Source: Gemmatimonadota bacterium
GTDB taxonomy: Bacteria > Gemmatimonadota > Gemmatimonadetes > Longimicrobiales > Gaopeijiaceae
Direction of reading: 5' to 3'
Length of the DNA stretch: 64,000 nucleotides
NCBI GenBank assembly: GCA_022826565.1
Contig: JAJDUP010000018.1
Location: 1-64,000, forward strand
Position numbers and translations under genes: made by a program. This document shows positions 39,131-47,723 of this stretch, piece after piece (within the stretch, counting starts at the first letter, position 1; each line of letters opens with the position of its first letter). Below the pieces are notes generated by a model. It had not been told where the DNA came from and did no database searches. It saw nothing but the letters and a program-made list of their open reading frames with translations.

Positions 39131-40285
39131 TCACGGCCTCGATGGCGAGCTCGGCGAACTTCCAGCGCAGCTCCCCGGCGATTGCCTCCTCGGGTAGTCC
39201 CGCGACGCCTCCCCGCCGGGGGGAAAGAACTGTCGGTACCAGTCCCGCAGACGCATCACGGGCCCGTCGTCGCGGCAGAGCATCGGGGGGGCCGTGAAGG
39301 CTTTTTCCTCCCAGATGCGGACATCGTTGCGCCACTGGGAGACCCAGCCTCCGACCGCGCCCCGGACCAGAAGTCGCGGGACGCTGCGCTCGGCGAACCA
39401 ATGAAAGACGACCTGCTGGTCAAGTGGTGCGATCGGCAGATAGGTCTGCACGATCTCCACGACGCCCACCCTGGGCAACTCGATCCTCAGGTTCATGATG
39501 CTGCCGACTCCCGTGAACATGACTCGGGTCTTTGTCCGGGTACTTTCCATGCGACGGCCGCCGACGTTGAACACGGTCTCGACGAGGAGCGGCATGCGGT
39601 AGCCCCCCCGGGCGGCGTCAAAGTCCAGGCGCGACGTGTATTCGATGGCCGTGCGGGGAATCGGGAATCGCGTCCAGGGCACGGTCAGCCGGTTATGGAG
39701 GTGTCCGAAGTGCGCGGAGTCGACCGCATTCTCGATAGGCTCGATGATGTGCATCCGGATGCGACCGGCGTCGTAATGTCCGCGAAAGACGAAGATCCCG
39801 TCATCGACTTCCGGGATGCGGGGGACCGGGTACGGAACCTCCTCACCCGCCTGCTGCGGAGTTCCGCCACTCCGGTGATACATGAAGATCTGCCCGTGCA
39901 CCTCCTGTACGGGGAAGCTCTCGGTCGCCACGCGGGTGGGCACGGTGTCGCTGTAGGGCACACGGGCCGCTCGTCCGTCGCCCGTGAATTGCCAGCCGTG
40001 AAAGGGACACTCGATGCGATCCTTGCAGACGCGGCCGCCCGCGAGGTTCGCGCCCAGGTGAGGGCAGAACGCCGACATTGCGAATACTCCGTCCGCGGCC
40101 TCGCTGCGCCAGACGACAAGTGCGCGGCCCAGGCACTCCAGGTAACGCACTTGCCCGCGCCGCAGCGATTTCGAGCGGAGCAGCCGGTACCAGCCGTCGG
40201 GATAGGGATGGGGATAGTTGGCAAGACGCAGATCGTCGGAGTATTGCGGCTCCCGGCGCTTCGAGCGGCGAGTCAGGAAGCTCAT
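39131..40285 (-). CDS. Rieske-type oxygenase, KshA/cholesterol-desaturase-like
   Basis: A 384-residue protein. The Rieske [2Fe-2S] site is C74-x-H76 and C93-x2-H96 (FCPHLGAN, ECPFHGW). The mononuclear iron site is NAVDSAHFGHLH, giving N186-x2-D189-x2-H192-x4-H197. The N-terminus (YPHPYPDGWYRLLRSKSL) and overall length resemble KshA and the Neverland/DAF-36 sterol 7-desaturases, which oxidise sterol rings and need a separate reductase, not found here. Start ATG 40285 was chosen because upstream codons lie in the neighbouring gene. The last residues (after PPGGEASRDY) look unlike the family, possibly foreign sequence near the Rpn repeat. Confidence 0.82.
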   Translation of the reverse strand: MSFLTRRSKRREPQYSDDLRLANYPHPYPDGWYRLLRSKSLRRGQVRYLECLGRALVVWRSEAADGVFAMSAFCPHLGANLAGGRVCKDRIECPFHGWQFTGDGRAARVPYSDTVPTRVATESFPVQEVHGQIFMYHRSGGTPQQAGEEVPYPVPRIPEVDDGIFVFRGHYDAGRIRMHIIEPIENAVDSAHFGHLHNRLTVPWTRFPIPRTAIEYTSRLDFDAARGGYRMPLLVETVFNVGGRRMESTRTKTRVMFTGVGSIMNLRIELPRVGVVEIVQTYLPIAPLDQQVVFHWFAERSVPRLLVRGAVGGWVSQWRNDVRIWEEKAFTAPPMLCRDDGPVMRLRDWYRQFFPPGGEASRDYPRRQSPGSCAGSSPSSPSRP

Positions 40286-40305
40286 TGGCCGCCGACGCGA
40301 TTCCC

Positions 40306-41460
40306 CTAACGCTCCTGGGACGAGGGACTCGCCGGAGAACTCGTCACCGCGAGAGCCATCACCGGGTAGAGCGTCCCGGTATACGTGATGAAGTGCCATG
40401 TCTCCGTATTGAGTGACCTGGTCCACCAGCGGCCCGATTGTCTCTGGTTCCGCCTGAGCCAATCGAGGCCGCGCTGCACGGCCGGGTGCGTGGGCGGCAC
40501 CCCCGCGGACGACAGCACTACAACGGCCAAACCGGTCTGGTGGCCATCACTCGCGGGGTCGCCGAAGTCCACCTCGGCTCGCAGGCGTTCCGCGCGGTTG
40601 CCCCGGCCCCACTCCTCGGGCTGAGCGAAAGAGCGAATCGACCATCCCCCGTCCGGGCGCTGACGGTCCAGGATCATCCTGACGATGTCCTGCCTCTGGT
40701 CGGCGCTGATCACGCCCGGCAGATGGAGGTCCGCCCAGAGCAACGCCACGCGAGCGTAGTCATGGGGAGGAGGGACCCGCCGCAGGTACTCTCGCAGACC
40801 GGCTATCCGCCTCTTCAACCCGGGAGAAGTTTCCTGCTCGAGCCACCCCGGAGCCAGGCCCACACCCATGGCCGCAACGGTCGCGAGCTGGAACACGTCA
40901 GACTCGAACGGCGGCCACGTATCCGGCGAGTGCCAGGCCCCGTTGTCGCGCTGAAGGCTGAACATGAACTGAAGAGCCTGCCCGGTTTCCGGAGACAGCC
41001 GCTGGTCCACGTGTGCGTCCCAGGATGCCAGAGACGCGGCCAGATGCACGACCTCGGCGGGGTTCACACCCTGCTGGAGCTCCTCGGGGTCCGCGGCGAG
41101 CCTGTCCTGAAGGCGCTCTTCGAGAAAGGCCCGGAAGGCTGCATCGGGCTGGCCCATGCTGTTGGCGAGTTGCGGACGAAGGATCCCGTACCAACCCGTG
41201 GTATGACACGAGACGCAGCCGCGGTTGTTTACCCACGCTTTGGCTCCACCCTCCAGGTAGGTGATCGCCCGCTCGAGAGACAGATTCTCCGCAAGCGGTT
41301 CATCCTCCGACGCCGGCGGAATGGAGATCTCTCCGAAGTGATACTGGTACAGGCGGTGGTCGGGCTCCTGCCGCGCGTGAAGCTCACAGCCGAGGAGCGA
41401 AATCCCGACCGACAGTCCGATTGCGGCGTGCATGAGTCTCACAACCGAGCGCAGTCTCAT
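40306..41460 (-). CDS. Prenyltransferase/squalene-cyclase-like repeat lipoprotein with a c-type heme motif
   Basis: A 384-residue lipoprotein (signal ends at Cys25, GISLLGC). A CxxCH heme-binding motif sits near the N-terminus (GCVSCHTTGWYG, C82/C85/H86). The rest is an all-helical barrel with QW-like repeats (LQRDNGAWHSP, DRQRPDGGWSI, NQRQSGRWWTRSL), as in squalene-hopene cyclases and prenyltransferases, but the cyclase DxDD acid motif is not seen. It probably transfers electrons or binds a terpenoid in the periplasm. It precedes the Rieske gene by 20 bases on the same strand; the pair suggests oxidation of a steroid- or hopanoid-like molecule. Confidence 0.72.
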   Translation of the reverse strand: MRLRSVVRLMHAAIGLSVGISLLGCELHARQEPDHRLYQYHFGEISIPPASEDEPLAENLSLERAITYLEGGAKAWVNNRGCVSCHTTGWYGILRPQLANSMGQPDAAFRAFLEERLQDRLAADPEELQQGVNPAEVVHLAASLASWDAHVDQRLSPETGQALQFMFSLQRDNGAWHSPDTWPPFESDVFQLATVAAMGVGLAPGWLEQETSPGLKRRIAGLREYLRRVPPPHDYARVALLWADLHLPGVISADQRQDIVRMILDRQRPDGGWSIRSFAQPEEWGRGNRAERLRAEVDFGDPASDGHQTGLAVVVLSSAGVPPTHPAVQRGLDWLRRNQRQSGRWWTRSLNTETWHFITYTGTLYPVMALAVTSSPASPSSQER

Positions 41461-41584
41461 GAGGACCTCGTGTTGGAGGTGGGGATACCGCCATCGTAAA
41501 CGCCCGATCGCTGCCACGCAAAGGCACGCGCCGGTGGCCCGAGCCCGGCCAGACCAAGGACGTCAACTCGGCTCGCATCAGGGT

Positions 41585-41730
41585 GGGGCCGCGCGGCGAG
41601 TACCCCTTCGTGCTTCCCATCGTCATCTGAAGCGGAGAGCGGCGCTGGACTGAATTCGCACCCATTGCCGACGCGGTGATTGAATGTGAGACCGCCGAGG
41701 AATTCCTGGAGCGGGTGCGGGGGGGCTGAC
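41585..41730 (+). pseudogene. Deleted Rpn remnant (right of the Rieske module)
   Basis: 41585-41652 matches Rpn codons around 38519-38585 (GPRGEYPFVLPIVI, then a stop), joined directly to 41657-41730, the Rpn 3' end. About 390 bases are missing between these parts. It is a decayed duplicate of the 38178-39051 gene. Confidence 0.75.
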
Positions 41731-41798
41731 TCGGACCACGGTTGTCCACGCCCTCCACGTCGTTCGGGCTTATCAGCGGTCGGACCTGCTGGAGCGCT

Positions 41799-42149
41799 CT
41801 ACTCCTCCAGTTGTCCTCGCACCCCTGACTGGCCCTCGCCGAGCACATCCTCGACCAAGTCCTGCCGACTTGTCAGTCGCTGTATCTCGGCGCGCAGACC
41901 CTCAACCTCTTCGCCTAGTTCCTGATTCTCGCTCCACGTGTCGACTCCGGCCGCGAGGCGCGCCCGCTTCTCGTCCGCCATCGCGTCCAGCAGAGCTGCG
42001 GAGCGCTGGGCGATGGGGTACAGGATCAGCGATCCCACGCGACGCAGGTTCTGGTTCTGGCTCACGGCCTCCAACGGCACGCCCGGCGAGGGAAGGGTGA
42101 TCGCTACGCACCCTGGCAAGGTTTTCGCGACAGGGGCTCCACTGTCCAA
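41799..42149 (-). CDS. Hypothetical coiled-coil protein
   Basis: A TTG-initiated frame of 116 residues. The second half is helical and charged (SAALLDAMADEKRARLAAGVD, NQELGEEVEGLRAEIQRLTSRQDLVEDVL) with heptad-like spacing, typical of a coiled coil. The N-terminal 30 residues look less protein-like, so the true start may be internal. Family unknown. Confidence 0.4.
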   Translation of the reverse strand: MDSGAPVAKTLPGCVAITLPSPGVPLEAVSQNQNLRRVGSLILYPIAQRSAALLDAMADEKRARLAAGVDTWSENQELGEEVEGLRAEIQRLTSRQDLVEDVLGEGQSGVRGQLEE

Positions 42150-42367
42150 ACGGATGCGGAAAGGCTCTCACGGTGCCCACGGCTCGACCGGGACATGTGT
42201 TTCAGCGGGGCCCGGCGCCGGTCTCTGACCAGGGGTGCGTTCCCGCCCCTCTTGACCCCGGATACTGGCGCTCCTTCCTATTGCTTGCGCGCTCGCATCT
42301 TCTTCTACGATGGTAGGCGGACCCGGTCGCGATGGGACGACCTGAGCCAAGCGGAGGTGTGGCTGCG

Positions 42368-43078
42368 ATGCATCGGAAAACGCGGATTTGGGCCATTGGT
42401 GGAATGTGGGTCGCCACCGCGGTCGCCTGGCTCCGTCACACGTTGCAGCGCGTCCTGCAAAACGGGTCGAGCCAGCCCCGGCGCCTGCGGCTCCAACTCC
42501 TGGACATGGCCCGGCTGGACCACTCTGTGCGGGCCGAACTCGCAGCTTCCGGCAAGCTCTTCAACGCCGGCTATGAGCCTACGATGGCCCGGGTGCACCA
42601 GCGCAACGCCCAGCGTCTCCGGCAAGTTATCGAGGCGATCGGATGGCCGGGAGCGGACCTCGCCGGTCCCGACGGCGCGGAGGCGTCGTGGTTGATACTG
42701 CAACACGCGATCTCGGAGCCCGACCTGCTCCGTCGAGCACTGCCGCTCCTTGCGGCGGCGGCCCGGGAAGGAAAGGCGGATCCTGCGCACGCCGCCAAGC
42801 TGGAGGACCGGATCCGATTCTTCGAGGGCCGCCCGCAGCGCTACGGGACGCAGCTCGATTGGGACGCCGATGGCAACCTCTCGCCGGGCGAGGTCGAAGA
42901 TCCCCAGCGTCTTGCCGAACGCCGAGCCGCCGTTGGCCTCCCGCCGCTGGAAGAACAGATCGAGGACGCTCGGACCCGGGCGACTGCAGAGGGAGATCTG
43001 CCTCCGGCGGACTACCAGGCGTACCTGGACGCCCGCGACAGGTGGGCTTTCGATGCGGGGTGGCGCGCCGACCTATAG
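42368..43078 (+). CDS. DUF6624-like hypothetical protein
   Basis: A 236-residue protein with a possible N-terminal membrane segment (IWAIGGMWVATAVAWL). The core reads LRLQLLDMARLDHSVRAEL, VHQRNAQRLRQVIEAIGWPG, GPDGAEASWLILQHAISEPDLLRRALPLL and EDRIRFFEGRPQRYGTQLDWD, the pattern of the DUF6624 family. Function unknown. A GGAGGTG lies about 10 bases before the ATG. Confidence 0.7.
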   Translation: MHRKTRIWAIGGMWVATAVAWLRHTLQRVLQNGSSQPRRLRLQLLDMARLDHSVRAELAASGKLFNAGYEPTMARVHQRNAQRLRQVIEAIGWPGADLAGPDGAEASWLILQHAISEPDLLRRALPLLAAAAREGKADPAHAAKLEDRIRFFEGRPQRYGTQLDWDADGNLSPGEVEDPQRLAERRAAVGLPPLEEQIEDARTRATAEGDLPPADYQAYLDARDRWAFDAGWRADL

Positions 43079-43175
43079 TCATCGTGCTCCGGTGGGCGAC
43101 ACAGTAGCCGGTGTCACCTGTGTAGCGCTGAAAGACAACTGTTTCTGCCCGATGCGCGCAATCTCGCGCCGGGTG

Positions 43176-44261
43176 TCAACGGGCGCTCCTGTGCCGGTCG
43201 AAGAAGGCGTCCGTCCCTGCGGGCAGCAGCAGGTTGTCTGCGATCGCCGCGATCTCCTCGGCTTCGCGCCAGGCCTGCTCCAACTGCGCCAGCTCGCCTT
43301 CAAGCGCGTGACGCTCCTGCTCTTCGTGCAGCGCCATCTCCAGCGCGAGGCGCGTGGACCTGGGCATCTTGTGGACCCATCCCGGTCCGGACCGACGGGT
43401 CTTCCTCCGGCGCCCGGACGTGGGGAGTTCGCGCGCAGTGGCACCGCCCCCCTGCTCGATGGAATCGGCAATGAACCGATGCGGGTCGCCTTGGGATTCG
43501 ATCCGGGACACCGCTTCCCGGATCTGGCGAGCCATGGCGCCCGTGCCATTGACCAGGGGGAGGAGAGCGTTGATGGCTCGCGCCGCATCGTCGCCCTCGA
43601 ACGAGTCCGGGTCTTTCCGCGAGAGCAGTCCCTTGTGGATCTCGATGCGAAAGCCGGGTTCGTCATCGTCGGCTCGTATCCGAGTGAACTCTTTGACTTG
43701 CTCCCGCGTGAACGTGCAGGGCGTGCCGTCGGAGCGCCGGAACCGGGCTACGTTGGCCTGCCTGCTCAGCAATCTTTGCACCACCACCAGGGCCAGCCCG
43801 GCGGCGCCGCCACCCAGCGCAACTGCCCCGGCTCCCCCGATCAATCCGCCCATCGTCAACTGGATGGTCGTCGAGGTGGCGACGTTCGCCACGACGCCGG
43901 CCGACCCGGCCGCGATCCAGCGCCGACGCCGACGCCGGAACTGGTCGCCGTAGCGCCAGGCGGCGAACTCGGGACGGAGCGGCTCGCCGATGCGGACCAG
44001 TTCGAGGCCTTCGCCGTGTCGGGCCAGGCCGATGTTCTCGGTGGAAGTGCGGATGCGCGTCGCGCGGAAGTGCTGTTCGCAGGTCTCGACCGCCTCCCAG
44101 CGCTCTTCGAGGGGGGTGAGGTTCCAGCGCTCGCAGTTGCGGCAGACTACCCAGAGGCGGCCCTTCGCCGGATCGAAGGCAAGGCGGCGACCGACCGGGA
44201 AGGCCTCCACGACCTCGTTGGAGCCGAGGGGCCTCTTGCAGAACAGGCATGTGCGGTACAT
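43176..44261 (-). CDS. Zinc-ribbon membrane hypothetical protein
   Basis: A 361-residue protein. The N-terminus has two CxxC pairs (CLFCKRPL and VVCRNCERWNL), a zinc ribbon. A basic stretch (FRRRRRRW) precedes a membrane region (WIAAGSAGVVANV, IGGAGAVALGGGAAGLALVVV). A helical C-terminus with a Glu-rich coiled coil (ALHEEQERHALEGELAQLEQAW) follows. It appears to be a conserved hypothetical of this phylum. No partner seen. Confidence 0.6.
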   Translation of the reverse strand: MYRTCLFCKRPLGSNEVVEAFPVGRRLAFDPAKGRLWVVCRNCERWNLTPLEERWEAVETCEQHFRATRIRTSTENIGLARHGEGLELVRIGEPLRPEFAAWRYGDQFRRRRRRWIAAGSAGVVANVATSTTIQLTMGGLIGGAGAVALGGGAAGLALVVVQRLLSRQANVARFRRSDGTPCTFTREQVKEFTRIRADDDEPGFRIEIHKGLLSRKDPDSFEGDDAARAINALLPLVNGTGAMARQIREAVSRIESQGDPHRFIADSIEQGGGATARELPTSGRRRKTRRSGPGWVHKMPRSTRLALEMALHEEQERHALEGELAQLEQAWREAEEIAAIADNLLLPAGTDAFFDRHRSAR

Positions 44262-44556
44262 TGGCGCCTGGATGGTAGGAATGTCAGAATCTGGCCGAAT
44301 TTACGTTGCCGACAGGGATCGCGTGGGGACTTCCTTCCGCGCCTGCCGAAACTACAATGTACCGGTCGCGGTTTTCTGGACAGGTGGACCGCTTTAGGCG
44401 TTTCCCGCACCCCCGCTCCACAGTCTGCTGTCCGTGTTGAGAAGGGGGCCGACCGGGGTTTTCAGACACTGACCGGCGGAGGGCCTCCGCCGCGGCGCGC
44501 TCGCCGAATCGTGGCCGTCACCACCAGGTCGGGTGCGTGGACCGGTGTTCTTAAAG

Positions 44557-44594
44557 CCTCACCCCCCGCCCGGTTTCCCGGACGGGGGGTGAGG
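44557..44594 (-). terminator. Second hairpin after the surface-protein gene
   Basis: CCTCACCCCCCG and CGGGGGGTGAGG form a 12-bp stem that extends by CCGG pairing. On the minus strand it is followed by CTTTAAG. With the hairpin at 44607-44640 it gives two hairpins in tandem after the stop at 44655. Confidence 0.5.
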
Positions 44595-44606
44595 TGTCCT
44601 GCGACC

Positions 44607-44640
44607 CATCGGCCTGGCTGGTGAGTCAGCCAGGCCGATG
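44607..44640 (-). terminator. First hairpin after the surface-protein gene
   Basis: CATCGGCCTGGCTG and CAGCCAGGCCGATG form a perfect 14-bp stem with a 6-base loop, 15 bases after the stop of the surface protein on the minus strand. No T-run follows directly. Confidence 0.5.
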
Positions 44641-44654
44641 GGGTTGAAGGGTGA

Positions 44655-46628
44655 TTAGCTGCCTCTCGCGGCGAGTGCCACCTCCGCGGAGCGCATCCAC
44701 TTCGGACCGTCGTCCGTGGCATCCGCAGTACCCTGCACCCACTCGACGGCGACATTAATGGCCGCTGCGAGTTCCGCTTCTGTGACGGTCACAGCGGAGC
44801 CTGTGCCGCTTGGGATGGCCGCACTAAGCGAGGTGATCGTGCTGATGTCTACTGACTCGGCACTCCTGGCGTTGGAATCTGCTCCTGTCGCCAGGACCAC
44901 CCACGTGGTCGATCCACCCAGAGAGGCGGCCGCGACCTCAACAACGACCCGGAACGAGGAACTGGTATTCGTCACGGCGCTCCAGCTCGCTTGGATGAAG
45001 TTACCGGTGGCATCTGCCTCGGTATCACCCGATGCGGCCTGGCGCCTCACGGCCACATCGCTGGCCGACGGATTGACCGCGTCAACCGTGGCACCGCCGG
45101 ACTCGATCGTCAGCGCGTCAAGAGTCGGCGTGTTGGTGCCGTCGTCCGCAGCGCTGGCCACGACCCGAACCATGAACTCGTCATCGCTCGGAGAGGTGAA
45201 CGACCACGTCCGGTCGTTGCTGTCAGCGTCACGCGCAGTCTGGGATGCGCCGGTCTGCGCCTCCCACGCACCGGCCGCGCCGGTGTTGGTCTGGATTGCG
45301 TACGTGGCGTCGGTGTATCCATCAGGCACGTTTGTAGAGTCGGCCGTGAAGGTGACTACGATGTTGCCACTCAATCTCTCGGACTCGTCTACATTCTCGG
45401 TGGTGGCGTCGTCGTCGGTGCGCTCACGCGCCGCGTCGAGGCCCAGGGCCCCCGCCGTCACGGCTACGATGCGGCCGTAGTTGACGGTCTGGCCAGGTCC
45501 GGAGAACACGGTCTGGTTGTTGTTCGGGTACGAGAAGACGTGACCCGTCAACGTCGCGTCGATCGGGTAGGTGCTGACCGGCGGCACGTTGAGCGAGAAC
45601 TGACCGACCGAATTGGTGGTAGCCTCGTCCGCAGCCGTGGACGCACCTTCCGCCGTCGATGTCGCGGTGACCTCGACACCCGCCAGGGCGCGGCCGTCCG
45701 GACCTTGCACGGTACCGGTGATGGTGCCGTTCTCGTAACCCTGGAAGTTCACCACCGCCGGCGAGTTGCCGTCTGCCAGGACGGGCGAGTTGTCGACCGG
45801 GAAGTGATAGCCGTCCTTCGCAACCGACACGGATGCAGTTGCACCTCGCACCTTGGTCGTGATCTGGGCCGAGTAGGTGCCGTCGTCAGCGGTCAGCAGC
45901 TTGCCGAAGTCCCGATGCCAACTGCGCCGTTCCCTGTTGAGCGGCGCGGCGCCGTCCACCATGACCTCGACACGCCCGATCCCGTCACCGGTCAGGATGT
46001 TGGTGACCTGGCCGGTGATGAAGATCGTGTTGGCCGAACCCTCGATCCGGAGGTCACGCCGGTTGTCCGCCGTTCCCTGGTTCACGGTCGCGGCAAACAT
46101 CAGGGTGTCGGCCTTCGTGTCAAACTTGTCCATCGAAACGGCGACGGCGATGATCCGCTCGTTCCGGTAGTCGGGATTCGTCGGACGCCCGTCGATGCCT
46201 CGTACGGGTTCGATGCCTTCCAGGATGTAGCGGCCTCTCGAGTCGGTCGTGGTCGACACGTTGTTCGCGGTCACCGTCGCGCTGTCCACGGCGAAGCCGT
46301 CGCTGTCGGTGATCACGCCGTGCAGCACGCCCGTCGCAGGCGTCACGTCGATCTGAAGGTCGTCCATGAGGTTGTATTCCGCACCGAGCGCCGCACGATC
46401 CTCGCCGCCATCGTCGTCCGGAGCACCCATCGTTGCTCTCCACCCGTCCGGCGTATTGAGCGCGTAGACGCCCGCAGCCAGCCGGCCGAAGCGGAATTCC
46501 TTGCGGTCGTCCCACGGCGTTGACCGAGCGTTGCTCGCTGCGGCCGTGAAGGACTTGACGGCGAGGGTACGGGCGGCACTGAGAAGGCATTCGGAGCCCG
46601 CATCGTTCGTGCTGGGAGACCTCGCCAT
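44655..46628 (-). CDS. Surface protein with carboxypeptidase-regulatory-like domains, 5'-truncated
   Basis: The frame encodes up to 657 residues. It has repeated regulatory-like beta domains (GVITDSDGFAVDSATVTANN, GTVQGPDGRALAGVEVTATSTAEG), a domain with DDEFMVRVVASAADDGTN, and a Ser/Ala/Thr-rich end. It has no signal peptide: the first 20 or so codons are antisense to the response-regulator fragment on the other strand. So the gene lost its 5' part near 46.55 kb, where another truncated gene begins. The true protein would be an exported adhesin-like surface protein. Confidence 0.65.
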   Translation of the reverse strand: MARSPSTNDAGSECLLSAARTLAVKSFTAAASNARSTPWDDRKEFRFGRLAAGVYALNTPDGWRATMGAPDDDGGEDRAALGAEYNLMDDLQIDVTPATGVLHGVITDSDGFAVDSATVTANNVSTTTDSRGRYILEGIEPVRGIDGRPTNPDYRNERIIAVAVSMDKFDTKADTLMFAATVNQGTADNRRDLRIEGSANTIFITGQVTNILTGDGIGRVEVMVDGAAPLNRERRSWHRDFGKLLTADDGTYSAQITTKVRGATASVSVAKDGYHFPVDNSPVLADGNSPAVVNFQGYENGTITGTVQGPDGRALAGVEVTATSTAEGASTAADEATTNSVGQFSLNVPPVSTYPIDATLTGHVFSYPNNNQTVFSGPGQTVNYGRIVAVTAGALGLDAARERTDDDATTENVDESERLSGNIVVTFTADSTNVPDGYTDATYAIQTNTGAAGAWEAQTGASQTARDADSNDRTWSFTSPSDDEFMVRVVASAADDGTNTPTLDALTIESGGATVDAVNPSASDVAVRRQAASGDTEADATGNFIQASWSAVTNTSSSFRVVVEVAAASLGGSTTWVVLATGADSNARSAESVDISTITSLSAAIPSGTGSAVTVTEAELAAAINVAVEWVQGTADATDDGPKWMRSAEVALAARGS

Positions 46629-46914
46629 CGACTACGAGCGGCGCCAGGTCACACTTGCCGGCCGGCCGGTGGAACTCACTGCCACAGAGTACGAGGTGAT
46701 GCGCTTGCTGTCGGCCAACGCCGGACGGGTGCTCACGTACCGCTCGCTGCTCCGCCAGGCCTGGGTGCGCTATCCGGACCGTGCCCGGCCGAAGCTGGTC
46801 CATGCCGTCGTAAAGAGGCTCCGCCGCAAGCTGGGCGAGGACGCGGCCAGCGCGGCCTACATCCTCAACGAGCGTCAGGTCGGCTATCGCATGGCCGCGC
46901 CGTCCGACGGCTAG
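46501..46914 (+). pseudogene. OmpR-type response regulator, DNA-binding part only
   Basis: Residues from about 17 on are a winged-helix output domain: LGDLAIDYERRQVTLAGRPVELTATEYEVMRLLSANAGRVLTYRSLLRQAW and ILNERQVGYRM. TARVRAALRRHSEP is the linker from a receiver domain, which is absent. The first codons are antisense to the surface protein. The gene lost its receiver at the same point where the surface-protein gene lost its 5' end, so the two were joined by a rearrangement. It could still bind DNA but cannot be phosphorylated. Confidence 0.65.
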
Positions 46915-47723
46915 CGGAACGCCCACCCAGCACGGCCGGAGCGGCCTACATCCTCCGACGTTGTGATCTCGAATCTCCCAAGCGAAGCCGAGTACCGGAT
47001 CCCATCGGTGTCGAAGGCCCGCCCCACCGCCCCGCTCCCGCTCAGCACATCCGGTGTGCCGACCGAAAAACCGCCCGCGCCGTCGAGCAGCCAGACGCTG
47101 TCGGAAAGCTGCAGCGACAGGTCGAGGTCGTGACTCGAGAGCAGGACGATCTGCCTCTTCTCCCTGGCCTGGGCCCGCAGGAGAGCCATGATTTCGACGC
47201 GGCTCGGAAGATCGAGGAAGGCCGTGATCTCGTCGAGGACCATGAGGTGCGGCGTCTGTGCGAGCGCACGCGCGATCATCACGCGCTGCCGCTCGCCGTC
47301 GCTGAGATCGCTGAAGAAGCGGCGCAGGAACGGCTCAACGCCCGTGATCGCGACCGCATCGCCGATAGCGGCTCTGTCCGTGTCGGCCAAACCACCCTGC
47401 CAGCCCGTGAAGGGCTGCCGGGCGAGCGCGATGACGTCCTCGACGCGGAGGCCCGGATTGAACTGCCGCTCCGTCAGGACCACGGCGATCCGGCGCGCGC
47501 GCGTGGCCGGACGCATCGACGCGATGTCTTCGCCGTCGAGCGTTGCGATTCCGTTGAGCGACGGTTGCAGCCCCGCGATCGTGCGCATGAGGGTCGATTT
47601 CCCGGACCCGTTGCGGCCGAGGATGCAGATGAAGTCGCCGGGAGCGGCCGACAGGTCGATGCCGGACAGCACCACTCCCCGCGTGTTGCGATAGCCCACG
47701 GCGAGGGACTTCAGATCCAGCAT
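46911..47723 (-). CDS. FecE/BtuD-like ABC importer ATPase
   Basis: A 270-residue ATPase: Walker A GRNGSGKST, signature LSDGERQRV, Walker B HLMVLDE and a His switch (LLSSHDLD). FecE/BtuD relatives import ferric siderophores, heme or cobalamin. ATG 47723 overlaps the permease stop (ATGA). Third gene of the FecB-FecC-FecE-type operon. Confidence 0.85.
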   Translation of the reverse strand: MLDLKSLAVGYRNTRGVVLSGIDLSAAPGDFICILGRNGSGKSTLMRTIAGLQPSLNGIATLDGEDIASMRPATRARRIAVVLTERQFNPGLRVEDVIALARQPFTGWQGGLADTDRAAIGDAVAITGVEPFLRRFFSDLSDGERQRVMIARALAQTPHLMVLDEITAFLDLPSRVEIMALLRAQAREKRQIVLLSSHDLDLSLQLSDSVWLLDGAGGFSVGTPDVLSGSGAVGRAFDTDGIRYSASLGRFEITTSEDVGRSGRAGWAFR

